In this document: positions 1 through 11,591 of the stretch, piece after piece | Layout of the letters: each line of letters starts with the position of its first letter | How positions within the stretch are numbered: position 1 is the stretch's first letter | Assembly (NCBI RefSeq): GCF_010015445.1 | Contig: NC_053128.1 | Location: 6,715,368 to 6,779,367, forward strand | Source: Perca fluviatilis | Taxonomy: Eukaryota > Chordata > Actinopteri > Perciformes > Percidae | Direction: 5' to 3' | Length of the DNA stretch: 64,000 nt | Program-made: the position numbers and the translations under genes | The notes under the pieces: generated by a model | Seen by the model: the letters and a program-made list of their open reading frames with translations, nothing else | Databases searched by the model: none | Told to the model about the DNA's origin: nothing

Positions 1-97
1 TCCTGTTTTGGATCAAATTGGGGATGTGAGGTTTACATGGCACACAGAGAAATAATGTTCTTTATATCTCCGTACAGGCTCGCCTGAGTGTATCTCA

Positions 98-100
<3 letters not shown>

Positions 101-157
<57 letters not shown>
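101..157. repeat. (CT)n microsatellite
   Basis: Uninterrupted CT dinucleotides read directly. No gene is associated with it. Confidence 0.98.
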
Positions 158-160
<3 letters not shown>

Positions 161-309
161 ACGCTTCAGTAAAATATTTTCATGATCTGGTCATCATGGT
201 ATGATAAAAGTACGCTGAGACCACACTCTCATTCTCAAATATAAGAACAACTGATTTCTTTGCGCCATAAACCGCTCCAGGGGGTGTTTTTTGTGCGTAC
301 TATGAAATG

Positions 310-430
310 GAATCCTTCCGGCACCACTCCCCACCAATACATTCTCACTCATAGCGCGTCAAAAAGCAACGCATGGGCTAGGGCCTTTGGCCTTTCTTAC
401 TGACGCTAAAAGTCTCCTTAAAGTTGCGAA
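310..430. repeat. Dispersed repeat, ATTCTCACTC family, first part
   Basis: This stretch (ATTCTCACTC, then CGTC-rich text and GACGCTAAAAGTCTCCTT) recurs in diverged form at 43,990-44,210 and in the 59,071-60,210 element. The companion part of that element (GCGAGTAGTAT and the GGTGGATGGG region) appears here at about 870-1170, so the copy seems interrupted by the 430-850 segment. Its transposon class is unknown to me. Confidence 0.5.
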
Positions 431-599
431 GGTAGGATTGCGAAGATCAAGGACTACATAGCTGTGTGTATGTGAGGTGTGCATCTGTGTGAGTCCGAGT
501 TAATGTGTTTATTTACTACACTTATTTTTATTGCTGTTAACTGTTTTTTTTGGACATTTTATTGTATTCACTGTAAAAATTTGACTTTTTTTTTTGAAC

Positions 600-742
600 T
601 GTTAAAAGCCCTCCTAGGGACAGGTGTTGCGAATTACCCATGGCTACAAACACTGTGATACAGGCATCGGATTGTTATTTCTGTAATAATCTGTTTTTTT
701 GTATCTGTCCCTATTTAAATAAACTACAAATAAATAAAACTG
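600..742 (+). mobile_element. LINE 3'-tail-like fragment
   Basis: The segment ends in a CTGTCCCTATTTAAATAAA-type tail followed by AAATAAATAAAA, the arrangement seen at 3' ends of fish non-LTR retrotransposons. A similar tail is at about 61,200-61,360. No reverse transcriptase sequence is present, so this would be a dead 5'-truncated copy. Confidence 0.4.
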
Positions 743-869
743 TCTCCTAAGCCCCTCCCCCCACAAGGGAGAATGAATGTGTGTGCATGAGCAGTGATTG
801 ACACGCAGTTACACGGAATGTGTGAAAATTCTGTGTGGCCACCACGGAAAACAATGCCAATGGAAAGTC

Positions 870-1170
870 AATATGAAGATGACGTAGCATGAAGATCGAC
901 TACATTAGCGAGTAGTATGTAAGGCCGCCATTCCGCGTAAGGAGGTTGGTTGGGGAGGTGGATGGGTCAAACACTGGGGTTCGTGTCCCGCATGTCACGT
1001 TTCCTAAATTCGCTTTCTTCTTTTCCAAAACCCAACCATCCCGTTCTTCTCGCTTGTCGCAGAACAGTAAGCCCACCCACGACCATTTCCTTAACTTAAG
1101 GGGCTGTGTTTATTTAACGGAATTCTTCCGTGGTCCCATCACGGAATGTTTTGCGATTCCGTAAAACTGC
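870..1170. repeat. Dispersed repeat, ATTCTCACTC family, second part
   Basis: It shares the order GCGAGTAGTAT, GGTGGATGGG, GTGTCCCG and CCCACCCACGA with 59,795-59,955. The open frame starting at 946 lies wholly inside this repeat and is not taken as a gene. Confidence 0.45.
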
Positions 1171-1325
1171 CACAGATTTTGCGGCCGTGTTCATTTCACA
1201 GAATTCTGTGAGATCAGTATGGATTTAACGTTTGAACGCAACAACGCGATAGCTCACGGAGACTGTGGCGAAAATCGGGTCTGTTTAACTGAAATAGTGA
1301 ACGCCCAGAGTCAGCTGATTCGGTT

Positions 1326-1328
<3 letters not shown>

Positions 1329-1363
<35 letters not shown>
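1329..1363. repeat. (GA)n microsatellite
   Basis: Perfect GA dinucleotide run. Confidence 0.97.
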
Positions 1364-1367
<4 letters not shown>

Positions 1368-2378
1368 TTTGAAGCATTGAATCAGAATTTAAAATCAGAA
1401 TCGGAAGGGAGTACCCTACATGGAATTTGCTTTGTCAAATGTGCATGCATACACAAACAAACATATTAAAGATTAATAAAGAAATATATAGTATGGGCAG
1501 ATGTATAGTCCAGGATGAAGGCTAGTGCAAAGTGTAGTGACTAGGGATGGGGTGGGGGGGGGGGTTAAGTCAATGTCAGTGGGGGTCTGGGGCCCTGACT
1601 GCAGAGGGGAGGAAGAAGTCTTCCTGAATGAACTTAGGCTGAGGTTCACACGTCAGTCACTTAACTGCTGGATTTGATTGTGCCAAAACATTGATATTTA
1701 GAACTTCAACTCAAAAGATTGCCGCAAAGTTAAAGAGAACATGCCTTTCCCGTCCTTTCTTTTATATCCTGTGGGGAAAGTACGTCACCAGAATAGGTCT
1801 TTCGTTTTTGAAACATGAGTGCACATGCTGTGACCTAACATGTTGTTAGTGCATATCTATTTTCCTGGAGAATCTATTGGAAGAAAAGCTGCTGGACGTC
1901 TGAAAGACGGGGGGGGGGAGGGAGCAGTCCAAAGTCGCCAGCATTTCGGTCCGAACTGTGTTTCTCAAGTCGGGCAAAACATCTCATGGTGCTTTACGCT
2001 CACTCATCAGTCTGTCCTCGGTTTAATGGACTGCATACGAACTGAAGTGCTTAAACATGTTAATGCCTTTTAGTGTTTTTGCCTGCCCCCCCCCCCCTCT
2101 CTGAACGGCACATTTGTGAGATGGAAAGGTGGTTGAAGCTCTGACGTGGTCCCTGCGACCACACACAGATCCTCTATTGACTCAGTAAACACTCGCTGTG
2201 AGCTAAAAACCCGGGCAGACCGATGCCTCCTCGCCCGAGCCTCCTGTGTGGGTGGTCTGCGTGTTGGAACCCTGCAAGAGATGCACGTTTCCCCGCGTCC
2301 TGCATCAGCTGACATCAGCAACACAAACCCAAAAATTCTACTGTTCTAATTCTAATTGGATGTTCAGAAAAAGGAATC
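1364..2378. other. Unassigned stretch
   Basis: It contains a G run near 1554 and a C run near 2087 but no recognisable element or gene. The short open frames on both strands show no known motif. Confidence 0.5.
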
Positions 2379-3127
2379 TTAACCCTTGTGTCGTCTTCCC
2401 GTCGACCACGAACTTGTTGTCCTTCCTGGTCAAAATTGAAATTCCGACGCTTTTTTATATTCATGGTCAATAATTATTATATATAATAATAATAATAATC
2501 ATTTAAAAAATAAAAATCCAGCTCCTCTGGCACCACCAGTAGTGCGATTTGCAAAAAATCCACCGCTCCCTGTTCAGATGCACCAATCAGGGCCGGAGGG
2601 TGGAGGTGTCTAACTGCGTGTCAGTTACTGCTCATGCACACGCATTCGTTCTCCCTTGTGGGGGGAGGGGCTTAGGAGACAGTTTTGGGCTTTAGCGGAA
2701 AGGGGGGGAGGGACTGAGAAGTTGTTGATGTTCAAATTATTTGGCTAAGTCCTGGATCTTCGCAATCCTACCTACAGCACCTTTTAAATGACATTATGCC
2801 TCATTTTTGAATTTGAATAAAAGCAGAAACTATGAATTATTTTGACAAATAGTTAAGATCAGAGAATGTTGAGTGAATCACAGATTGGTTTCTGTCAAAG
2901 TTCAGTCAGGATGCTGTTTTAAAACCATTTAAAAAGAAAATTTTTAAATGCTATTAAATTGAAAAAAAAACACCCAAAATTCAATTCAATTTTACCTGCG
3001 AAGAACGCAGAACGAAGAATGCATCCCAGTTATTTCGGGGCAATTTGGTTGTAAGAAACCCATATTTGTCGAATAAAAAAACTTTGAAAACAGGTCAAAT
3101 TTGACCTGATGACAACACAAGGGTTAA
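2379..3127. mobile_element. TTAA-flanked MITE (piggyBac-like ends)
   Basis: Ends are TTAA-CCCTTGTGTCGTC and GACAACACAAGGG-TTAA, near-perfect inverted termini inside a TTAA duplication, which is the piggyBac-type signature. There is no transposase. Inside, about 2610-2690 is shared in inverted orientation with 740-820 (CTGTCTCCTAAGCCCCTCCC), so a second repeat lies within it. Related elements are at 14,061-14,460 and 49,495-50,016. Confidence 0.75.
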
Positions 3128-4083
3128 GTTAGTAAGGAGAGTAGAAGTATCTCCAAGGCTCTGGGCAGTCCTTGTCCAGAGATGGAACCTATTTCATTTA
3201 TTTTTTAATTCTCTGTGCATCTTAATCAGTGTGGCTGAAAGGTATATTGACTAAAACGATTACTATATTACAACTGTTTGTGTTAGCAACAGCTGGGTGG
3301 TGACAAGACCATCATTTTTGTAAAGTATACTGTCCAAACATTTACTATTTATTTAGGAGCTTTCTCAAGTCTGAGAAAATAGTGATGATGTCATAGTGAT
3401 GTCATCAGAGTGATCTTGTCATGGGCTTGGAAACTACAAATGTTTACAGCGTTTACTGCGTTACAAACTGGGGGGCGTGGAGTTTGAAAGATGTGACTTT
3501 TTTTCCACCAGGCAGGGAGTGGCATTATGGGAAATGTACGATCCAACGTTCTTGGATCTTAGACCAGGGATTAATAATCAGGATAACCCGGCCTCTTCCC
3601 ACAACAAAAAAATGCATTTAACAGCATTCAAAATCACAATCTAAAGCAAAATAAATTCTGTTATAATGGAATGAAATAAAAATAGACAAAGGTGTAATCC
3701 AATATTCTGTGCTTTGTGTTCAACTGGGCACATTTACTGGCTAAAAAGCATGCGGCTTATTAATTTTCTTAGCTGAATTGAATGCTCATCATCGTCATTT
3801 ATTATTTATGAGGTTATATTTAAGTAGGATCTTTATCTCAATTACGAATTCGGATATCCCCTCTGGGGATGGCTGTTGGCATGCAATGATGGGCCCTGGG
3901 AAAGCTGTGCTGTTCCTTTAACAGTCCAACTACAACTTAAAGGTTGACATATCTGTTGTGATTTCATAAAGTAGGTTATTAAGGTCTAAATTATTAGATC
4001 ACCATATGGGTTGAAATTCTTTCTCCAAGGCTTTCTCTGACTGAAATGGCTGGCACTATTTGGTTCAGAAAATCTTGTTATAC
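3128..4083. other. Unassigned AT-rich stretch
   Basis: No gene, repeat terminus or tandem array was recognised. Confidence 0.5.
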
Positions 4084-4560
4084 AAGTTGTGCTCATAAGT
4101 TTACACATCCATGCTAAAGTTGACTAAAAAGAGGAATAAAAAAAGCATCTTTTGGAAATTGATCTTAATGCCTTAATTAAAAAAAATAGGAAAAATCCAA
4201 CCTTTTAAGAACACCAATTTCTTTGTGAATGAATAAGTTGTCGTAAATAAATAAATGTTCTTCCTTTAATTACAGGGAGCATAAGTTAAATTCCCATAGA
4301 GGCAGGCAGATTTTTATTTTTAAAGGCCAGTTATTTCATGGATCCAGGATACTATGTATCCTGATAAAGTTCCCTTTGCCTTTGGAATTAAATAGCCCCA
4401 CACCATCACATACCCTTCACCATACCTAGAGATTGGCATGGGCTACTTTCCATAAGATCATCTCTCAATGCAAATCAAACCAGCTATTAGGCTAACTGAA
4501 ATAAAACCATGCCAATCTCTAGGTATGGTGAAGGGTCTGTGATGATGTGGGGCTATTTTA
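4084..4560. mobile_element. Tc1/mariner-like relic with internal inverted repeat
   Basis: It opens with GTGCTCATAAGTTTACAC, which I recognise as a fish Tc1-type terminus. It holds a ~50-bp inverted repeat: 4391-4441 (CACCATACCTAGAGATTGGC) against 4507-4557 (GCCAATCTCTAGGTATGGTG), with a 65-bp loop. No transposase frame survives. The far terminus was not located. Confidence 0.55.
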
Positions 4561-4989
4561 GGGGTAAATCTAGGCTGTTCGGTTTGTATTTGATTATTTG
4601 ATTTAGTTTTTTTTTTTTTAAATAGATTCCTTTAATAACTCTGATTCTAATCAACTTTGACGTCTCAACCACATGTTTCCAATAGATTGGCTACCAAATG
4701 ATGATGTGATATCAGCAGTTAGATTCAGGGCGTGATGCAGCAGCAGCTTCCGGACCACCAGGTGGAGCTGTTGCTCTATGTTCATCAGGCTGAATGGATG
4801 GAGCCTTGTGAAGACCTAATAATATACAGTCTGTGGTGAAGACGAAGCATTACAGCATGCAGTACCACTGTTACACCACTGGATGGCACACCATCCACAG
4901 ACAAGATCCATTCATTCATGGGGTGAAGACTCCTCTCCCCCCCTCCCCTCATTCATAAATTCAAACACCTCTGACTTAATCACGTAGAC
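4561..4989. other. Unassigned stretch
   Basis: It contains a short T run near 4610. Nothing else is recognisable. Confidence 0.5.
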
Positions 4990-5494
4990 CAGTGTTTCTC
5001 AAATGGGGGTATGTGTACCCCTAGGGGTACTTTGGAGGACTGCAGGGGGTATGTGACCTTTTTTTGCAAAATGTTTTTTTCAGTTACAAAAAACTTCTAT
5101 TTTTTCTCCAACTGTTTTTGAAGTCTGTCACATTTTTTGAAGGTTTTGTCGCTTCTTTTGACCTATTCTTGCCTTTCTTCCTTACGTTTTGTCATTTTTT
5201 CTTCAAAGTTTGTTGCTTGAATTTTTTGGTCACTTTTGTCGCCCTATTGCCTTCCTTCTTTCTACTGTCTTTTTCCAAGTTTTTTTTGTCTTTTTTCATC
5301 AGCATTTCAATGTTTTCCAGGTCCAAGGCTGTTGTTTAGTAAATCTATTGCTGACATCGCTGTAACTGTTCCACTTTATAGAGACTTTTTTTTTTTTCTT
5401 CTACCAAAAATTATTCGTGCTGGTCAGGGGGTACCTGGCTTAAAAAAAACTGTTCCAAGGGGGTACATTATTGAAAAAAGCTTGAGAACCACTC
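4990..5494. mobile_element. hAT MITE, copy A
   Basis: Termini are CAGTGTTTCTCAAATGGGGG and TTGAGAACCACTC, typical of hAT (Charlie-type) ends. The flanking 8-bp duplication is ACGTAGAC against ATGTAGAC (7 of 8). The interior is T-rich and the frames through it are not genes. A second copy lies inverted at 6,437-7,525 and gives a direct comparison. Confidence 0.8.
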
Positions 5495-5904
5495 ATGTAG
5501 ACTAGTAGTTCAATTACAAGAGGACTAATGGGTTAGGAATATATACGAGAACTCTTACTGCAGTACATTTTGCTGTAGCCTACATTCAGGATTTGGAGAA
5601 TTTGTATATAGTTGTTGGTACTTCTGCTTAAGTAAAGGATCTGAAAAGTTCCCTCACCACTGCTAAGATGTGTCGCAGAGAAAAATGACACACTGCTCTC
5701 GACAGATTCAACCTTTGATCACAAACAGACTTTAAGGGGTCACGAATCAAATACAGATACATTGGTAACACTTACATACTATATATTTCACTATAGTAGG
5801 CCTAAGGGTACATGAATGATCATTAATTCATGCATGACGTCATGCATTTGAAGGCACTAATTAATTCACGTAGTGCTTGATGAACTACCAGTAACGGAGG
5901 GTTG

Positions 5905-6090
5905 ATAGGCCTCTAGCTCCACCCAGCAAGAGCGTTGGCCCCACCTTGGCTGAGTCCTGCAGCGGCACGGGTTCAAATCCGACCTGCTGCCCTTTGCTGC
6001 GCGTCATCCCCCATCTCTCTCCCCCTTTTCCTGTCTATCCACGGTCACTATATATATTAAAAGGGAAAAAGCCACCCCCCCCCCAAAAAA
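5905..6090 (+). mobile_element. tRNA-derived SINE-like copy
   Basis: TAGCTCCACCCAGCAAGAG resembles a tRNA A box. CGGGTTCAAATCCGACC about 55 bp downstream is a good B box. The body (CCCTTTGCTGCGCGTCATCC) and its AT-rich end match a SINE type common in spiny-rayed fish. Exact ends are approximate. Confidence 0.65.
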
Positions 6091-6269
6091 AAGATGTAAG
6101 ATTTCACTTTTCTATATTCAGTCCGTATGTATTTACTGTAATATTTCTAAGAGTATACGAAGAGGAATATGTATAGTTAAATTTTCAAGAAGAAATAATG
6201 CTAGTCATACTGCTCTTATTTTTATATCACGTGGCTGTTTTGTCTGAAAACGTCTTGTGTAATGTTTAG

Positions 6270-6340
6270 GTTTTTGTGTGGACCCCAGGAAGAGAAGCTG
6301 GTGTTCTGCATCAACGGGGATCCTAATCAAATCAAACCAA
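6270..6340 (+). mobile_element. LINE 3' tail fragment
   Basis: GTGTGGACCCCAGGAAGAG followed by GGGGATCCTAATCAAA is a common fish LINE 3'-end signature. The same signature recurs at 23,833-23,900. Confidence 0.55.
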
Positions 6341-6436
6341 AAGCTTGTTACCTGGAAATGCTATTATAGCCCTAAAATACATTTAGTTTTGTTAATTTTC
6401 ACATAGTTCTCTCATTCCTGTTCACTACCTCTAGTG

Positions 6437-7525
6437 CAGTGGTTCTCAAGCTTTTTTCAATAATGGTGTTTGAACAGTTTAAGCCACGTACCCCCTAAGC
6501 AGCGCAAATATTTTTTGGTAAAAGACAAAAAAAAAAAAAGTCTCTATAAAGAGGAACAATACAGAGTTGTCAGCGATAGATTTACTAAACAACCTTGGAC
6601 CTGGAAAACATTGAAATGCTAATGAAAAAAGGCTAAAACAAAAACTTGGAAAAAGACAGTAGAAAGAAGGAAGTAAGGCGAGAATTGTTATGAGTGGAAG
6701 GTAGAGGACCCAAATGCAGGTGGAGACAGGCAGGCAGGAGACGGTTTGAACTCAGGGATTTAATATAACAAAAAGCGGCAGTACAAAGACTGGAAAACTC
6801 ACAAAGTAAAGCATAAACCAACGGGCAAAAACACTGGCAGGAACACAAGACAGGAGACACGAGGGAGCAAAACACAAGTCACAGGGAGGAACACAAGACG
6901 ATCTAACAGGAGACAAAGGGAACACAGAGGCTAAATACATGAGGGGACGAGTAAATCAGCAACAGGTGAAACACATCAGGGCGGGGCAGGACAATCAACA
7001 AAGGAGGGAAAACACAGGAAATAAAGTGGACAAGACAAGACAGAAAACCAGACTATCAAAATAAAACAGGAAACAGAAGACAAACAGGGAAAATCACAAC
7101 AGGGAACACAAAATACACACAGACCACAATACACACCACATGGTAACTTCACAAGACAAGGAACAGAAAAGTACAGAATAAACATACAAAAACAGGAAAC
7201 AGAAATACACAATACAGACTGCAAGGCAAAAACACAGAAACCATAACAAGAATGGGTTGAAAATAGTAACACAAACTTCGAAAGAAGAGAGAAAAAAAGA
7301 CTTTGAAAAAAGCTGCAAAAACCTTCGAAGAAAAAAAGCCAGTCGAAAAAAGGAAGGAACAAAGGCAAGAATAAGTCAAAACAAGCGACAAAATCTTAAA
7401 AAAAAAAAAAGTAGAAGTAACTACAGCCTTGGAACTGAAAAACATTTTCCAAAAAATGTCACGTAACCCCTGCAGTCCTCCAAAGTACCCCCAGGGGGAC
7501 ACGTACCCCCATTTGAGAAACACTG
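6437..7525. mobile_element. hAT MITE, copy B (inverted, interrupted)
   Basis: The termini CAGTGGTTCTCAAGC and TTTGAGAAACACTG, and the interior, match copy A read in the opposite direction. The flanking octamers CTCTAGTG and CTCTGCAG are a decayed duplication at best. A 563-bp insertion (6,686-7,248) splits it. Confidence 0.75.
6686..7248 (-). mobile_element. Solo-LTR-like insertion
   Basis: The insertion begins TGTTATG, ends CATAACA and is flanked by a perfect 5-bp duplication AGAAT (6681-6685 and 7249-7253). TG...CA ends with a 5-bp duplication fit a solo LTR of a retrovirus-like retrotransposon. Read on the minus strand it is T/TG-rich with a TATTTAG-type TATA-like site, so minus orientation is likely. 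No internal coding region is present, so left-over LTR recombination is the simplest history. A TIR transposon is the alternative. Confidence 0.6.
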
Positions 7526-7529
7526 CTCT

Positions 7530-8505
7530 GCAGCTGGATGGTGAGTTTCCTCCACATGGATCAGTGAAGTCTAATGTCACGGGGGGTGGGGGCTGTATCA
7601 GTACTGTCCTCTCCAACAAGTCCTCCAAACCAGGCAACGATATGAGGCATTTATTCCTACCCTCTAGTTAATTTATGAAAAAGATTGTGGTTTGGGTTAA
7701 AAATCAGACGTTATTTCACTGAATATCACGTTCATAAACCTGCTGTCTAGTTTTATTTACAAACGGGACACCAAGCCCGGTCTCCTGGGGGAAAGTCCTG
7801 TGCTGGTTGGACCCATCCACCACCCCAACCTGCCTCCTTATGCAGAAACATGTGTCTTCTTTAGGTGCATCAAATAACATTGTCATTTTTTTTTTAAACG
7901 AGGCAGATGTATGCTATGAATGACGAAGAAAACAATTAGATTTATTTATGTAGTGACATTGGGTTTCAGAATAAGCTGCGGCCTAAATTTCTATTTTTAA
8001 ATGAAGAAGTGGTATGTTTCTGATTCTGGAGCTTGGTTTTAGTCTTGCTAGATGCATTGATTTTTTTTTTTCTTATTGGTTTATTCCGTTCTGTCATGAA
8101 ATAATTTTTTTACCTGGTATCTGAGGAGAACACAGCGGAGCAAAAAGTCCGATTATACTCCTTTTCCGTGTCGTATTTCTACTCTACTAGAATAGGTTGA
8201 CATGCTTTGATGTTCAAAAAAGATATTATGTGTTACCCAGGTATATTCTCAAGTCTTATATAGCTTTGAATGACATTTGCCAGTTGTTTGATGTCTGCTA
8301 TCGATTGAGAAAAGCAAACAAAGATTATTATTATTATTGTGAGAAACAGAACATTTCAAAATAAAAGTGATGCCAAAAAACGAATCGTGGAAGTTTGCCT
8401 TGGAAACGTGCTAAAAGAACTGATAGAGCACATTTTAGAGGAACCAGAGAGGAAACAAAGCATCCTGAAGCACTAAAATCATTAAAGGGCCCTCCCTCCC
8501 TACCT
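7530..8505. other. Unassigned stretch
   Basis: AT-rich intergenic or intronic sequence with short T runs. No repeat ends or coding signal were recognised. Confidence 0.5.
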
Positions 8506-8509
8506 ATCC

Positions 8510-8720
8510 GGCTAATTGAGACACTGTGTCAACGACAACGCCTCTAACGTCCAATCACAAACCAGAGATGTGTCGCCGGGTAGAGGAAAAGGTGCAAAGC
8601 TTGCACTCCTATTGGCTCGGGCTATAGATTTCTTTTGAGTACTTCCTGAACAGATGAGGTGCCCGCTCCATATGGCAGACCTCGAGGGGCGGGGAGACTC
8701 CATTGTGCTGTGACTGATGT
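8510..8720. promoter_or_regulatory. Candidate promoter-like GC-rich patch
   Basis: Within about 200 bp there are two CCAAT-type sites (GTCCAATCAC near 8550 and the inverted CTATTGGCTCG near 8610), a TATA-like GCTATAGATTT near 8622, a GC box (GGGGCGGGG near 8686) and CACGTC near 8727. GC content rises relative to the flanks. No exon could be tied to it, so this is an inference from motif clustering. Confidence 0.25.
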
Positions 8721-8759
8721 GACTCACGTCAACTTTAAAGGTTTTCCTCCTTCACTTTA

Positions 8760-9230
8760 AACCCCCCCCCGCCGCCGCCGCCCCCCCCCCCCCTCCTGAT
8801 GCTGATCTGCAGGGTGAATGGGGAGTCAGCTCTACAGTGATCAGGCAAAGTGTGCCTTTCGTTTTGTATACAGGATAACCCCCCCCCCTCCGTCCTCCCC
8901 TGCAGCCATGCAGCCTGCACACTCAACAGCTCCAGACTTTGTTTTTTGGGTGAAAAGGGACCGTCTCGAATGTCCCCGTGCAGCCGACAGCAGCTGCTCC
9001 TGGTCCTCGCCATTCTCCGGCACAAAGGAGGAGAGAGGGCCGGGGTCTCGGCGCACCTTTTGTGCGGGGGCCCCTCCCGTCGTTTCTCTGCTCTTTGTGC
9101 CCATTGATGAGGGTGTAGAAATGTTGGCTGTCGCTTTTTTGTCTGAGTTTTGCTTTGGTGAGGGAGTGCAGTGTGTGTGTGTGTGTGTGTGTGGGGGGGG
9201 GGCAGTACAAGCACACTTAGCCATCTGATC
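8760..9230. other. GC-rich low-complexity block with open frames
   Basis: C runs and CCG repeats occur at 8760-8795, then GC-rich sequence with overlapping open frames on both strands (8818-9228 plus, 8841-9224 minus). The frames run into C runs and the TG tract at 9171-9193, and no domain was recognised. Both look like by-products of composition. The minus frame between about 8890 and 9110 has the more protein-like composition and could hide an exon. Confidence 0.3.
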
Positions 9231-9269
9231 TGGTTCCTGGTTCTACTCACACACACACACACACACACA
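9171..9269. repeat. (GT)n and (CA)n microsatellite pair
   Basis: (GT)n at 9171-9193 followed by a G run, then (CA)n at 9248-9269. Confidence 0.95.
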
Positions 9270-9581
9270 TACACAAAACATTACATATACCGCAAAGAAT
9301 ACATCTAAGTGACTCAGTCTCCAGTGTGGAGACTATGGTGAACAGAACCCAGCTGATGTGTGACATGTGGACCGTGATTGAGATTCTGGATTCTCATTTG
9401 CATCTTGCATGCACCACAATCTACAAAGCCTTCATCTTATCTTCATCTTCATCTTGTGTGATATGTGTTCAAAAGCTCTGCAAAAAAGCTTAGTGCAAAA
9501 CGTGAGCGTAACTTCAGTTAGATTTATTAGTTCATTTCTTTTTAAGGGGTCAAGCTACTGTTACCTATGGCTATCTCAAAA

Positions 9582-9583
<2 letters not shown>

Positions 9584-9632
<49 letters not shown>
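9584..9632. repeat. (CA)n microsatellite
   Basis: A perfect CA run. With the TG tract at 9720-9806 it forms an inverted pair that could base-pair. Confidence 0.97.
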
Positions 9633-9634
<2 letters not shown>

Positions 9635-9715
9635 GTTTGCTGCTGTTTCTGAACAATGGCCTTGAGAGCCCCCACATTGAATGGAGAAGCAGACCAGTGT
9701 TTTGGCAACAGCTGG

Positions 9716-9719
<4 letters not shown>

Positions 9720-9756
<37 letters not shown>

Positions 9757-9806
9757 TGTGTGTGTGTGTGTGTGTGGGGGTGTGTGGGGGTGTGTGGGGG
9801 TGTGTG
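9720..9806. repeat. (TG)n microsatellite, variant at its 3' end
   Basis: TG repeats pass into TGTGTGGGGG units. Confidence 0.97.
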
Positions 9807-9829
9807 CACACGCTCTCTGAGCCCACTTT

Positions 9830-10300
9830 GTGTTTACATGCTGCAACTGTGGACGTAAACAAACCCAGTTTGTCTTCATATTTATTTACACTCTGTTTAC
9901 CTGTGAAGATAAAATCAGAATAGGCTACAAACAAATGTACTTCTACTTCCATCTAACATCTAATCAGCTTGCAGCAATGCCTTGGTCTCCAAAACACACA
10001 GCTTTTTATTAGACTTTAGCAATTGTGTATACTACGTTCTCACTCTAATAGCAAAATGATAACGTTTGGAATTATGCAAATGAAAAAACAAAAAGTGTTT
10101 GAACGAATACTACAATGTCTTTGGGTAAGAGAGGAGTGTCCTGGGGGGCTGCAGGTCTGTCCCTGTGATGAGTGATTCGATTCATCACGAGCTGACACAG
10201 GCCTCACTGATGGATATCAGACACATACACATTAGCTTCAACAGCTGATGACTGCACATACACAGACCTGACCGAATGTACCGCACGGTTACACGCAGCG
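9830..10300. other. Unassigned stretch
   Basis: No feature was recognised. Confidence 0.5.
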
Positions 10301-10326
10301 TGTTTGTGTGTGTGTGTGTGTGTGTG
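10301..10326. repeat. (TG)n microsatellite
   Basis: Short TG run. Confidence 0.9.
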
Positions 10327-10511
10327 ACCCCGAGTCAGCTGTGACCTGCAGCAGCAGCAGGCTTATGGTAATAAAGGAGGGTGATATTAGCATAGTTAAA
10401 AACTATATTAGCATAGTTATCAGACAGAGCGAGTCAGCAGACATTAATCTTTGAAACTCTTCAAATGTGAATCCATCTTTAAAAACTTGCCTTGTTCCGA
10501 CAAGTTAAAAA

Positions 10512-10514
<3 letters not shown>

Positions 10515-10560
<46 letters not shown>
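10515..10560. repeat. (TA)n microsatellite
   Basis: A 46-bp TA run, self-complementary and able to extrude as a cruciform. Confidence 0.97.
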
Positions 10561-10564
<4 letters not shown>

Positions 10565-10768
10565 TATTGAGTTGTGTGCATGTGAATTTAAAGCAGTGGG
10601 AAATTTGAAGTTTGAGTTTGAATATTTCAGTGTAAATATGTGTGCGGCACTAACAATAAAAAGATATATAAACATAAATCGTTTCTAAAAACTGAATTTG
10701 AGGTGTGGAAGGGATGCTGATGCCAGTATCCTAGGTAACCTGCTCCACCAAAACACCAACAAACTAAG

Positions 10769-10770
<2 letters not shown>

Positions 10771-10811
<41 letters not shown>
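10771..10811. repeat. (CA)n microsatellite
   Basis: Perfect CA run. A GGA/GGAGG-rich patch follows at 10,875-10,910. Confidence 0.97.
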
Positions 10812-10813
<2 letters not shown>

Positions 10814-11591
10814 CAGCCTGCAGCCCGTCAGTACCATCTGCTGCAGCTCTACGGCCACAGAGAGAAGGTTTTGCGAGGGAGGAGGGAGGAGGAGGGAGGA
10901 GGAGGAGGCTTTTATGTTGAAAGGACACTTGAGAAGCAGCATGTGGCTGCAGCAGCAGAGCTCTTTATGACCAGGGTTGACACACAGGGCAGCAGAGGTT
11001 GCTCAGGGTGAGCCGGTTCAGACAGACAATTCAAGCATTTTTACTTTTCTGTCCGTTGTGCAGTTACTCTGTGATCTTTCTGAGCGGTGTTGGCAGGCTT
11101 CTTTTGTATTATTATATATTATTTTTTACCGGACAGAGCCAGGCTAGCCGTTTCCCCCGCTTCCAGTCTTTATGCTAAGCTCAGCTAACCAAGGCCTGAA
11201 TCCACCTCTGTAGGCTACTTCACTTCCAAACAGGAGATTGGTATTGATTTATCTCAGCATCTCACCTTAAAAGCACATATTTACAGATGTACTTAAAGGA
11301 TAATTTCAGTATTTTCCAACCTGGACCCTATTTCCCCATGAATTGGTGACTAAGTCACTAACGTGAACAAAAATCTTTGCAATTGGTTCCAGTATTGAGC
11401 GAGAACACTGTGACCGGCAGCCGGGTACAACGCTACAGTGGAACAGGTCCAATGCAAATCGACAATTGTGTCTGACACGATTATGGGAAGGATCCCTACA
11501 GAGATAGACCTTTTTGTTAAAGAGTAAGACCCTTTTTGTTCAACCAGAAACCGCTCGAAAATCGCGCAACGCCAAACTCACCAGACTCCAA

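Noticed and set aside
6976..7637. Minus-strand frames of 130-162 codons
   Set aside because: They lie in the solo-LTR-like insertion and the T-rich hAT MITE, with no retroviral or transposase motif.
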